Made by a program: the position numbers and the translations under genes. 64,000 bases of DNA from contig JANNOM010000046.1 in NCBI GenBank assembly GCA_031399065.1, positions 1 through 64,000 on the forward strand, in the 5' to 3' direction. Positions 56,304 to 64,000 of the stretch are shown in pieces. The stretch is from JADCRZ01 sp031399065. Lineage in GTDB: Bacteria > Bacteroidota > Bacteroidia > Chitinophagales > Chitinophagaceae. Under the pieces are notes generated by a model that was not told the origin of the DNA, ran no database searches, and worked only from the letters and a program-made list of their open reading frames with translations. Every line of letters starts with the position of its first letter. The first letter of the stretch is position 1.

Positions 56304-57365
56304 CTAAGAGAAAATCCTTGCCGGGTTATCGATCAGAAAGGTATGAATTTCTTTCGAAGAAAATCCGGCCTTTAAAAGGTCGGGCACTGCATCCGTCATC
56401 GCATAAGCAAATGTTTTTTTTCTTGTTTCCGGGTGCTTCAATTCTGTATTGACAACGATACGGTCTCCCTCCCAGTCCCAGCCGCAATCCATTGCCGTAA
56501 GTACATTGCCTGCACACCCGTTATCGCATAAATAACGAATCAGGTATACAAAATCTTCCCAGGGCGTGTCGAAGCCATATTCGAAATTATTAAACAACAA
56601 CGTGCCTCCCTGTTTTGCGATCCGCTCCATTTCCTTTGCCATTTCCTCCCTGCTCTTTCCTCCCCATCCGAATTTAGCTTCTGAATGACAGAAATACAGG
56701 CGCCTGGGATTAGCTCCGTTTTGAATCAATATATCGAGGTGATTACCCGGATTATGCGTGGCATGGGTAGCCACAGGAACATCAAGTTCTTTCTGTACCT
56801 GACCCGCTGCCCTGAACTTCTCCATTTCCCAGGTAGTTAAAGGAGTATTTTGAGCCGCTACTTTAATAATGCCGGCACGTATGTCCGTGCCATCTATCCC
56901 TTCCGATATTTCTCTTCTCATTTTTGCCTTGAATTCCGCTTCCGTTAGTTTGATCAGCGATTCCGGCATACGCCGCTGCACATAGGCACCGGTACTTAGT
57001 ATTATATTCACCGACACTTCCTTAGCAAGCTGCTGGTACAAGCGTACATCCCTGGTAGGCGAAAGATCAACGATCGTATTGATACCCACCCGTTCCGCGT
57101 CTTTCAGCAACTGCAGGGCAAATTCGAGCGATCGCTGTTCCTTTTCCGGTGGAATGGCAACATGATGCAGCACGTGTTCGTGCATTAAAGTGATCCCCAT
57201 TTTATCGCTGTCCACCGTGCCTGTTACGGTCGGTATTTTTTTTACTTTACCTTGTGCGGTGGCTAAGACCCTTTCTGCGTGCAGGCCCAATCCTATGGAG
57301 CTTAATGATACACCAAGAGCTCCCTTCAGCGTGCTGGTGAAAAAGTGACGGCGTGTTGCGGACAT
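56304..57365 (-). CDS. Phosphotriesterase-family metal hydrolase with Tat-like leader
   Basis: The 353-residue enzyme is an amidohydrolase-fold barrel. Metal ligands of the family are in place: H62/H64 (MHEHVLHH), a Lys likely carbamylated at 168 (GIIKVAAQN), His in VATHATHNPG (201/204), H227 in FCHSEAK and D293 in AMDCGWD. Members hydrolyse lactones, including phosphorylated sugar lactones, and organophosphates by side activity. The leader MSATRRHFFTSTLKGALG has RR and suggests Tat export. In a sugar operon a lactonase is the most likely role, but this is inference. Confidence 0.9.
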   Translation of the reverse strand: MSATRRHFFTSTLKGALGVSLSSIGLGLHAERVLATAQGKVKKIPTVTGTVDSDKMGITLMHEHVLHHVAIPPEKEQRSLEFALQLLKDAERVGINTIVDLSPTRDVRLYQQLAKEVSVNIILSTGAYVQRRMPESLIKLTEAEFKAKMRREISEGIDGTDIRAGIIKVAAQNTPLTTWEMEKFRAAGQVQKELDVPVATHATHNPGNHLDILIQNGANPRRLYFCHSEAKFGWGGKSREEMAKEMERIAKQGGTLLFNNFEYGFDTPWEDFVYLIRYLCDNGCAGNVLTAMDCGWDWEGDRIVVNTELKHPETRKKTFAYAMTDAVPDLLKAGFSSKEIHTFLIDNPARIFS

Positions 57366-57398
57366 ATTGTTGATGTTGTTAAAAGTTATAAATATACG

Positions 57399-58961
57399 TT
57401 AGTCTACATCCCACCATAATGGAGTGCTGTGCAGATCGGGTCCGTTGAGCAATGGCAAGGCTGCGGTAACGGCGCTTCCGTTGGTCTGCTTTTCCAGGTC
57501 GAGGAATACAAGGCGCCTTATCAGCGAGCCCGGCGGCAGTTGCGGGTAGTCGGAATTCACTATCGGATAAATCTGCGGGTAATTAGACCTTCTTAAATCG
57601 GCCCATCCCTCCCTGCCGTCCGGGTATAAGGCGATCCATTTTTGTTGTGCAATTTGTTTTCGCTGCATCAAAGCATCCCCGCTAAAGCGGATAGGGTAAT
57701 CGTTCATTGGTGGCGAGTTCAGGAAATCGCCTGGGGCTACCGGAACGGCCGTACTCACTTTATAATTGTCGATCGCCGCCTGGTCGGTAACGCCCCATTG
57801 TGTCATAGATCTTTGGATGCCTGAGTCATACAGCACCTGTGCCGTCCGTCCCATCTGCCATCCGTTCAGTGCTCCTTCCGCCCTCAGGAAATAAGCTTCT
57901 GCGGATACTAGGATGATCTCGGGAGCGGCGAACTGTCCTACCCATGCACCCGATGAACGCACCGCCCAGCGTGTACCCATGTTAGATACCCTGTCTGGAA
58001 TATTGCGCGGAAGGTTTTGCTGTACCGGGATCAACCCGTTCCGGATCCCCTCGAAGGTATTGCCAAACGTAGTATCCGTCACCCGTTGAAAGTAAGCTCC
58101 TATCCTTGGATCGTTGTATCCTTTCAATACCGATTCCATAGACGCGCTCATACGGATTTCATTAAAGAGCGACACCTGCGACAGGCCATTATTATCGTTC
58201 GCATTAAGCGTTTTGATGACAGAGGCATTATCTGCATTATCGGTAAGTACACCACCCGCCACGGCCGCTTCGGCTTCTGCCCGGGCTTTTGACGGGTTCA
58301 CTTTGGAGATACGCAGGGCCAGGCGAAGCCGTAAGGTGTTGGCATATTTTATCCATTTGCTTACATTACCTGCATACACCAGGTCGAAATTACCATAAGG
58401 CACCGCGGTTGGATTGTTTCTCAGTACTACGACGGCATCGCTTAGTCTTTTAAAGAAATCGTTGTATATCGCTTCCTGCGAGTCGTAATCTACGGAGATG
58501 AGCGGTTCACCGGCTTTAAAATAAGGGATAGGCCCCCAGTAATCCGTTAACCGGTGAAACGTATGTACCCACATAATGCTGGCCAGTGCATACTCCGGGC
58601 TGCTGGTATCCGTTATTTCAAATATGGTTTTTAACTGCGGCACTACTTCGGTATATACCACCGTCCAGTTGCCCGACATCCTTGGCTGGGTTAATAGGTA
58701 CCTGTCCGAAGGAAAGAAGGTGGCCGAAACGGCAAAGTACTGGCAGAAGAGATTACCGGTATGTGTGTTGCTGCTCTGATAGGTGAAATTAGAAGAAGAA
58801 ACAGCCGCCTGTGCTTTCGAAAACAGGTAAGGCAATTCTGTGATACCGATGGTGGTGAGTTTGGTCTGGTTGGTATTTATTTCTTCGAAATGCTTTGTGC
58901 ACCCGGAAATCATGATCATGTTCATCATCACTATTCCTATCATTAATTTGTTCATATACAT
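57399..58961 (-). CDS. SusD/RagB-type lipoprotein of the sugar operon
   Basis: The 520-residue protein has lipobox MISGC near residue 21; starts at 58961 or, two codons later, 58955 are possible. It belongs to the SusD-like (SusD-2/RagB) group: EINTNQTKLTTIG near the N-terminus, ASIMWVHTFHRLTDYWGPIPYF, WIKYANTLRLRLALRISKVN and AEAYFLRAEGALNGW are typical. It captures ligand on the cell surface for the SusC partner 30 bases upstream. It is followed by the phosphotriesterase-family gene after 33 bases. Confidence 0.94.
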   Translation of the reverse strand: MYMNKLMIGIVMMNMIMISGCTKHFEEINTNQTKLTTIGITELPYLFSKAQAAVSSSNFTYQSSNTHTGNLFCQYFAVSATFFPSDRYLLTQPRMSGNWTVVYTEVVPQLKTIFEITDTSSPEYALASIMWVHTFHRLTDYWGPIPYFKAGEPLISVDYDSQEAIYNDFFKRLSDAVVVLRNNPTAVPYGNFDLVYAGNVSKWIKYANTLRLRLALRISKVNPSKARAEAEAAVAGGVLTDNADNASVIKTLNANDNNGLSQVSLFNEIRMSASMESVLKGYNDPRIGAYFQRVTDTTFGNTFEGIRNGLIPVQQNLPRNIPDRVSNMGTRWAVRSSGAWVGQFAAPEIILVSAEAYFLRAEGALNGWQMGRTAQVLYDSGIQRSMTQWGVTDQAAIDNYKVSTAVPVAPGDFLNSPPMNDYPIRFSGDALMQRKQIAQQKWIALYPDGREGWADLRRSNYPQIYPIVNSDYPQLPPGSLIRRLVFLDLEKQTNGSAVTAALPLLNGPDLHSTPLWWDVD

Positions 58962-58991
58962 CTGACTTTTTTCATTAAAAATGCGCCCCTT

Positions 58992-61900
58992 TTAAAAAGT
59001 TAATTTCAGATTCACACCGATGCTCCTGGTTGCCGGCAGTGTACCGTATTCGATACCCTGGTAGTTACCGGAACCGAGGTTGATGTCCGGATCAAAATAC
59101 ATCTTACGTTCACCCACGCCCTGGATTTCCATCTTTGCATTTCCCCGGTACAGGAAAAACAGGTTCCTTGCAACCAATGATAGCCTGAGCGATTGTAGTC
59201 CTTTGATAGGGATCTTTGTGAAGTTATATCCGAGAATGGTTTCGCGCAATCGCACATTGGTGGCATCATACGTAAACACGCCCGCCCATACGGAACGTCC
59301 GCCTACGGTTGTCCAGAATTCTTCTGCCGTTATAGCAGTGGTGTTTTTAGAACCGTCTGCTTTTACGCCATCGAGTACCCAGCTTCGGTCCCTGTTGGAG
59401 GTGGTGTAATAACCTGATCCGTCGAAAGCAAGATTACCCTCAGTACCGGATACCATAACACCACCGAATCTTCCATCGATCAGGAAACCGGCTTCCCAGT
59501 TTTTATAGGTAAATGTATTATTGAGACCGGCAGTAAATTTCGGGTTAAAATTTCCTACGATCTCCGGCTGATCGGATATCACCGGGCGTCCTGCGGCATT
59601 TACCACGTACTGACCATCCAGCTTTTTCCAGGTAGAACCCCTGAGGTCTCCATAAGATCCGCCCACTTCCACGATGGGCATGGCCACACGGTCGCTGGAG
59701 CCCAGGAGTGCCGATTTAATTACATCGCTTACTTCGATGATATCATTTTTATTGGAGGCGAAATTCAGCGTCATATCCCATTTGAATGCGGAAGATCGTA
59801 TGATGCCCGCGGTCAGCATTACTTCTATCCCCTTATTCTGTATATTTCCCGCATTAATATATTGGTCAACAAAACCGGAAGCCGGGGCGAGGTTTAACCG
59901 TAGCAACTGGTTTTTTGAATTTGTTTTGTAAAGGGTAAGATCTATCCCGAACCGGTTGTTGAACAAGCGGATCTCGGTACCCAGTTCGATAGAGGTAGTT
60001 AATTCCGGTGCCAGGTTGCCAATCGACTTGGTGCCGTCTCTTCTTACAAAACCGTTGGTACCTCCCTGCGTGAACGTATAACTCTGCACCAGCAGATATG
60101 GAGAGGCATCATTACCTACCCTGGTATAAGCTCCCCTGATCTTGGCAAAAGAGACCGCTTCGGGAAGGGCGAACATATCTGAAAGAACGGCCGTCAACCC
60201 GATGGAAGGATAAAAATAACTATGCGGACTGGGAAGCGTGGAAGCCCAGTCGTTTCTGCCGGTTACATCCAGGAAAAGGTAATCTTTAAACGCGAGTTGA
60301 GCCGTGCCGTATAGCGACTGCAGTTCCGTTTCCACTATACCGGTAGATACGCCCAGGTTCCTGGCAAACGTTACATCGAATTTATTAGGTATCTGCAATC
60401 CGTTGGCACTCGTAACCTGGGAAGTTGTTTTTCGTTTTAACAGGGATCCACCAAGGTTATAAGTAAGTTTAAGGTCTGGTGTAATAGTATTATTGCCGGA
60501 TAAAAGCACGTCTGCGTTAAATTCGGAAACATCATACTGGCCCACGCGGTAGGTACCTCCCTGTTGCGCGAAGATGAGGGTATTGTTGGAAAAGCGTTGC
60601 TCCGTTTTATCATCATACCGGTCGGATGTGGCCCTTGCCTGTATATTAAGCCATTTAGTGATATCGTACTTAAGGGATAACAATCCTATTACGCGGTTCC
60701 TTTCTTCGTCAAAACTCGTTTTGTTGATAGTCCAGTAGGGGTTCATATAAATAGAAGAACTCGTCCAGTATTTCTGGCTTTCGATGCCCGTGGAAGGATT
60801 AGTGAGAAAATAATCTTTCACGTCTTCCAGGTTTACGTTGCGGGGCATTTTATAGAGGTTCAGGATATGCGAGTTCTCTTCTCCCACTTTAGGCTTGCCA
60901 ATGATATCCTGGAGGATATAAGTAATTTTTGCATCGGCAGATAAGCGGTCGGTGATTTTGGCATTCATCCTGAAATTGAAATTGTGCCTGTTCAGCGTAT
61001 TGCGGGGCACCATGCCTTTAACATTGTTATTGGAGTAAGAAAAATAGGTCTGCACTTTATCGAATCCCCCGTTTATGCCTATATAATTATTTACGTTCAG
61101 TCCTGTTTCAAAGTAGTCTTTCACATTGTCTTTGTACGCCTCCAGGGGAACGGTTTTACCTGTCCAGTCCTTTACTTCCTGCCCGGTTATTTTAGCACCC
61201 CAGTTCTGGTTGCCGTTCGGTGCAAATACCCCGCCATTGCCCTGACCGTATTCATTTTGAAAGCGGGGAAGTATCATGGGGGTTTCAACCGCTACGCCGC
61301 TATTGATATCCACGGAGAGTTTACCTGACTTTCCTTTTTTGGTGGTGATCAGTATAACACCGTTCGCAGCCCGGCTGCCATAAAGGGCAGAAGCGGCAGC
61401 GCCTTTGAGGATGTTGATCGATTCAATATCATCTGGATTAATATTAGCTGCACCGTCACTTCCGTTTTGCCCGCCGAAGTCCCTGTCTACCTGCCCCCCC
61501 GGCGTAGAGTTATCGATCGCTACCCCGTCCACCACTATCAGGGCATTGTTGTTTCCCTGTATGGAACGGTTGCCTCTCAATACGATCCTGGCCGACCCGC
61601 CGGGACCGCTGGCCGACTGGGTAACTACCAGTCCGGCCACTTTACCCGATAATGTATTAGCGAAGTTGGCATCCCTTACCTGGTTGATTTTTTCACCATC
61701 TATTTTTTGCGCGGAATAGGAAAGCGATTTAGCCTGTCTCCGTACGCCCAATGCGGTAACCACAATTTCTCCCATATCATTAACAGACCTTACCATCCGC
61801 ACGGTAATAAACCCATCGGCTGCGCGGGCTACTTCTCCCTGTTGCTGTCCGGAAGAAGCTACCAGCGTCGCAGTGTTATTAGCAATACGGAAACTAAGCG

Positions 61901-62501
61901 GTGTAAAGCCTACGGCAGAAATGGTAATTACATCCGTTGGATTGATACCTGGTAACGTGAAGCGGCCATTGGCACCGGCAGAAATTGCTTTACCGGACCC
62001 CTTCACTGAAATGGTGGCACCGGTTACCGGTGCTCCGTCCGTATCCAGTATTTCCCCTAAAATATCCAGCAGCGGAATTACCGCTTCAAGTACCGGTGCT
62101 GCAGGCTTTTCTGTGGATACAACCACTGCCCTGCGCGAAAGTATGATTGTTTTGTAAGCAATGCGGAAGTCGATCGGCTGGTCTTTCAATGCAAGGCCCA
62201 GGAAGTTTTCGAGCGGCATAGCGGCTACCTGGATGGTAACGGGCCGGGTATCTTTTAATAATTTAATGTTCCCGAATACCACGTAGCCCGTTTGTTTCTC
62301 CACGGCGCGGAACACACTCTGAAGGGTAAGGTTTTTACCCGAAAGCGTAATCATCTGCGAGAGTCCGGCGGCCCGGACATTAAGCATAGCGACCGTTAAA
62401 AGAATAATAGTTAGCCTCATTACTAACAGCGTTTGGTTAATGTACCGGTGCCTCCACCAGGCATACGGGTAACAATTAGCAATTTTTTGCATAATTTGCA
62501 C
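58992..62501 (-). CDS. SusC/RagA-type TonB-dependent receptor with STN domain
   Basis: The 1169-residue outer-membrane transporter has an unusually long pre-signal leader (about 25 residues, as is common in Chitinophagaceae) before the hydrophobic MRLTIILLTVAMLNVRAAG. An STN domain (LQSVFRAVEKQTGYVVFGN, ~52-125) follows, then a carboxypeptidase-regulatory-like domain, TonB-box type DMGEIVVTALGV, a plug with RIVLRGNRSIQGNNNALIVVDG and SINILKGAAASALYGSRAANGV, and the barrel. The STN domain marks it as a sensor for FecR as well as an importer. The substrate is unknown but is probably a sugar conjugate judging by the operon. Confidence 0.96.
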   Translation of the reverse strand: MQIMQKIANCYPYAWWRHRYINQTLLVMRLTIILLTVAMLNVRAAGLSQMITLSGKNLTLQSVFRAVEKQTGYVVFGNIKLLKDTRPVTIQVAAMPLENFLGLALKDQPIDFRIAYKTIILSRRAVVVSTEKPAAPVLEAVIPLLDILGEILDTDGAPVTGATISVKGSGKAISAGANGRFTLPGINPTDVITISAVGFTPLSFRIANNTATLVASSGQQQGEVARAADGFITVRMVRSVNDMGEIVVTALGVRRQAKSLSYSAQKIDGEKINQVRDANFANTLSGKVAGLVVTQSASGPGGSARIVLRGNRSIQGNNNALIVVDGVAIDNSTPGGQVDRDFGGQNGSDGAANINPDDIESINILKGAAASALYGSRAANGVILITTKKGKSGKLSVDINSGVAVETPMILPRFQNEYGQGNGGVFAPNGNQNWGAKITGQEVKDWTGKTVPLEAYKDNVKDYFETGLNVNNYIGINGGFDKVQTYFSYSNNNVKGMVPRNTLNRHNFNFRMNAKITDRLSADAKITYILQDIIGKPKVGEENSHILNLYKMPRNVNLEDVKDYFLTNPSTGIESQKYWTSSSIYMNPYWTINKTSFDEERNRVIGLLSLKYDITKWLNIQARATSDRYDDKTEQRFSNNTLIFAQQGGTYRVGQYDVSEFNADVLLSGNNTITPDLKLTYNLGGSLLKRKTTSQVTSANGLQIPNKFDVTFARNLGVSTGIVETELQSLYGTAQLAFKDYLFLDVTGRNDWASTLPSPHSYFYPSIGLTAVLSDMFALPEAVSFAKIRGAYTRVGNDASPYLLVQSYTFTQGGTNGFVRRDGTKSIGNLAPELTTSIELGTEIRLFNNRFGIDLTLYKTNSKNQLLRLNLAPASGFVDQYINAGNIQNKGIEVMLTAGIIRSSAFKWDMTLNFASNKNDIIEVSDVIKSALLGSSDRVAMPIVEVGGSYGDLRGSTWKKLDGQYVVNAAGRPVISDQPEIVGNFNPKFTAGLNNTFTYKNWEAGFLIDGRFGGVMVSGTEGNLAFDGSGYYTTSNRDRSWVLDGVKADGSKNTTAITAEEFWTTVGGRSVWAGVFTYDATNVRLRETILGYNFTKIPIKGLQSLRLSLVARNLFFLYRGNAKMEIQGVGERKMYFDPDINLGSGNYQGIEYGTLPATRSIGVNLKLTF

Positions 62502-62565
62502 TTAGTTGAGTTGGTTAAAAAAGAATGTTTCGTCGACTGAATTTTGTAACAAACTGAACTATCCG

Positions 62566-62591
62566 CCGGAAGTGTGTCCAAGCACTTCCGG
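62566..62591. other. Strong hairpin between FecR and SusC
   Basis: CCGGAAGTG (62566-62574) pairs perfectly with CACTTCCGG (62583-62591), a 9-bp stem around an 8-base loop. It lies 12 bases after the FecR stop and 64 bases before SusC. On the minus strand, which carries these genes, no T-run follows, so it is unlikely to be a full terminator. A T-run follows only on the plus strand. It may be a pause or processing signal setting FecR and SusC to different levels. Confidence 0.55.
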
Positions 62592-62603
62592 TTTTATCCA
62601 GTA

Positions 62604-63827
62604 TTATTTATTGATCCGCGCAGGATAAGCAGATACGAACATCCGGCGCCCTTCTCCCATCCGGAACTTCACTTCATTATCTTCCAGTCCTTTGATAAGG
62701 TCGGAGAGCATAATGTTACGGCTTACTTTACCGAAGAAACGCATGTAAGGCACATCGCCTTCATATACCACTTCGATATTGTACCAGCGTTCCAGTTGAT
62801 TCATTACTTCTTTGAGAGTGGCACCTTCAAAATTGAACAGGCCATTTTTCCAGGCCATCGTTTTTTCGATATCTGCATGAGGGTTAATGGCTATTTCGCG
62901 GGATGATGGTTGAAGGTTATGTGCTACCTGCGCCTGCTGGCCAGGTTGAAGTAAACGGGAAGCGCTATTCTTTACTACTTTTACGCTTCCGTTAAGTAAA
63001 GTGGTATTTATGAATGCCTCGTTCGTGTAAGCATTTATGTTAAAGCTGGTGCCCAGCACCTGTATTTCCAGTTCACCGGAATAAACCACGAAGGGCCTGC
63101 GACTATCGGGAGACACTTCGAAATAAGCTTCCCCTTCCACCTGCACCCTTCGTTCGCTGCCGACAAACAAGGTGGGAAACCGGACGGAACTGGCAGCATT
63201 AAGCCATACGTTGCTTCCATCAGGTAATACCACCTGGTACTGACCGCCACGGGGTGTGCTGATGGTATTGTACAATACCTGCCCACGGGGTATTGACGTA
63301 CTGCCGGCCTTATACGAAAGCATGCCGGCATTCAGTTTAAGGATATTTGTTCCGCCCTGGCTGGTAATCTGTCCATCCGCAGCACTATCGAGTACAATCA
63401 CACTGCCATCGCCCAGGGTAAGGGTTGCTTTGTTTCCACCGGGAGGGGCATCAGCCAGTTGGCCGACCTTACCGGTATTTTGCAAAGAGCCGGCCGGTTG
63501 CTTTTGCCCCAGCCAGAGATAAGTGCCTGTGCCTGCCAATATAAGAATGATGGCAGCATACCGGAGCCAGGGTGTTGTATAAAACGGAATATAACGATCT
63601 GCAGCAACCGGAGCTTTTGGCGGCAGGATGGATTGCAGCAGGGCATTTGCTTTATCCTGTTCCATTCCCTCTGTGCCTTCCCACTCTTCCCAGGTTTTTT
63701 CCATAAGCTGGGGAATGGTAAGGTCGCCGCCCCTGAGGGCCAGCAATGCCAGTTCTTCCTTTTCCTGTTGGGTAGAACGACCCGCCATATGCTGTTGAAA
63801 CAGGTATTTTATTCGCTCGTTTTGCAT
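62604..63827 (-). CDS. FecR-family anti-sigma factor of the sugar operon
   Basis: The 407-residue protein has an N-terminal sigma-binding helical part (IKYLFQQHMAGRSTQQEKEEL), one membrane helix around residue 90-105 (YAAIILILAGTGTYLWL), the FecR periplasmic domain (ATLTLGDGSVIVLDSA, LNAASSVRFPT, VEGEAYFEVSPDSRRPF) and a C-terminal DUF4974-type end (ATLKEVMNQLERWYNIEVVYEG). It sits between a partial sigma gene 57 bases upstream and SusC, the standard Bacteroidota order sigma-FecR-SusC-SusD. It would hold the sigma factor until SusC signals ligand. Confidence 0.95.
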   Translation of the reverse strand: MQNERIKYLFQQHMAGRSTQQEKEELALLALRGGDLTIPQLMEKTWEEWEGTEGMEQDKANALLQSILPPKAPVAADRYIPFYTTPWLRYAAIILILAGTGTYLWLGQKQPAGSLQNTGKVGQLADAPPGGNKATLTLGDGSVIVLDSAADGQITSQGGTNILKLNAGMLSYKAGSTSIPRGQVLYNTISTPRGGQYQVVLPDGSNVWLNAASSVRFPTLFVGSERRVQVEGEAYFEVSPDSRRPFVVYSGELEIQVLGTSFNINAYTNEAFINTTLLNGSVKVVKNSASRLLQPGQQAQVAHNLQPSSREIAINPHADIEKTMAWKNGLFNFEGATLKEVMNQLERWYNIEVVYEGDVPYMRFFGKVSRNIMLSDLIKGLEDNEVKFRMGEGRRMFVSAYPARINK

Positions 63828-63884
63828 GTTATATTTACTGTGACGACAGAAAAAGGAAAAGGTAGTAGTCGGAAAAAAAATTCT

Positions 63885-64000
63885 TTATAACGGGTTACCG
63901 CTAAGTCCCCAGAATAGAAACAGGGAAGTGGAATAAGAAGGATAATGCAGGGCTATTTCGTGGCGGAGTATATTCAGGGCATTGGTAAGATGTCTCTTAA
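63885..64000 (-). CDS. C-terminal part of an ECF sigma factor, cut by the window edge
   Basis: The minus strand from 64000 to 63885 has 38 open codons reading KRHLTNALNILRHEIALHYP and ending GLSGNPL before a stop. The HLTNALNILR segment is typical of the helix after the region 4 helix-turn-helix of ECF sigma factors in Bacteroidota. Position immediately before FecR supports this. The N-terminal part is outside the window, so no domain check is possible. Confidence 0.75.
   Translation of the reverse strand, partial: KRHLTNALNILRHEIALHYPSYSTSLFLFWGLSGNPL

Overview
The window comes from a Bacteroidota genome, most likely a member of the Chitinophagaceae. The evidence is two SusC/SusD outer-membrane uptake loci wired to FecR anti-sigma and ECF sigma factors, further TonB-dependent receptors, A-rich start regions with few Shine-Dalgarno sites, Bacteroidota-restricted small families (HYC_CC_PP, a DUF6134-like protein) and a CusA-CusC fusion. 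The first ~120 bases do not belong with the rest: they encode an internal piece of an alphaproteobacterial-type RNase D and cut kdpB off near its 3' end. This is most simply a chimeric contig end.

Region 1 (1-7975, minus strand) holds kdpF-kdpA-kdpB (kdpC lost at the junction), a small conserved protein, an NtrC-type response regulator followed by a clear intrinsic terminator, and a small metal-handling cluster (outer-membrane barrel, secreted heavy-metal-associated domain, HYC_CC_PP protein) next to a retropepsin-like protein. Region 2 (8192-26002) is mixed housekeeping and stress content: two DEAD-box RNA helicases, an AlkC-type DNA glycosylase, a PPK2 kinase, a DUF1501/DUF1800 pair, a CDGSH Fe-S protein, a FucP-type sugar porter with a RhaM-type mutarotase, a VanX-type dipeptidase, an M20 amidohydrolase, two stand-alone receivers and an MscS channel.

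Region 3 (26003-33887) is a SusCD locus in the order FecR, SusC, SusD, lipoprotein, with an ECF sigma gene at the far end instead of in front of FecR. Region 4 (33926-41620, minus) is a histidine kinase followed by a heavy-metal RND efflux operon in which the inner-membrane pump and outer-membrane channel are one reading frame. Region 5 (41783-50682, plus) is visibly AT-richer and holds a two-gene cassette present twice in tandem: a TonB-dependent receptor without SusD plus a predicted beta-helix lipoprotein. This is the best candidate here for an undescribed system.

Region 6 (50769-64000, minus) is a complete glycan or sugar-conjugate utilisation operon: ECF sigma (partial at the right edge), FecR, SusC with STN domain, SusD, phosphotriesterase-family hydrolase, ROK kinase, EamA permease, double-SIS isomerase and a GH38-like glycosidase. 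The substrate cannot be read from sequence. No tRNA, rRNA, CRISPR array, insertion sequence or prophage was seen. No clean Bacteroidota -33/-7 promoter (TTTG / TAnnTTTG) was found in the gaps I inspected by eye.
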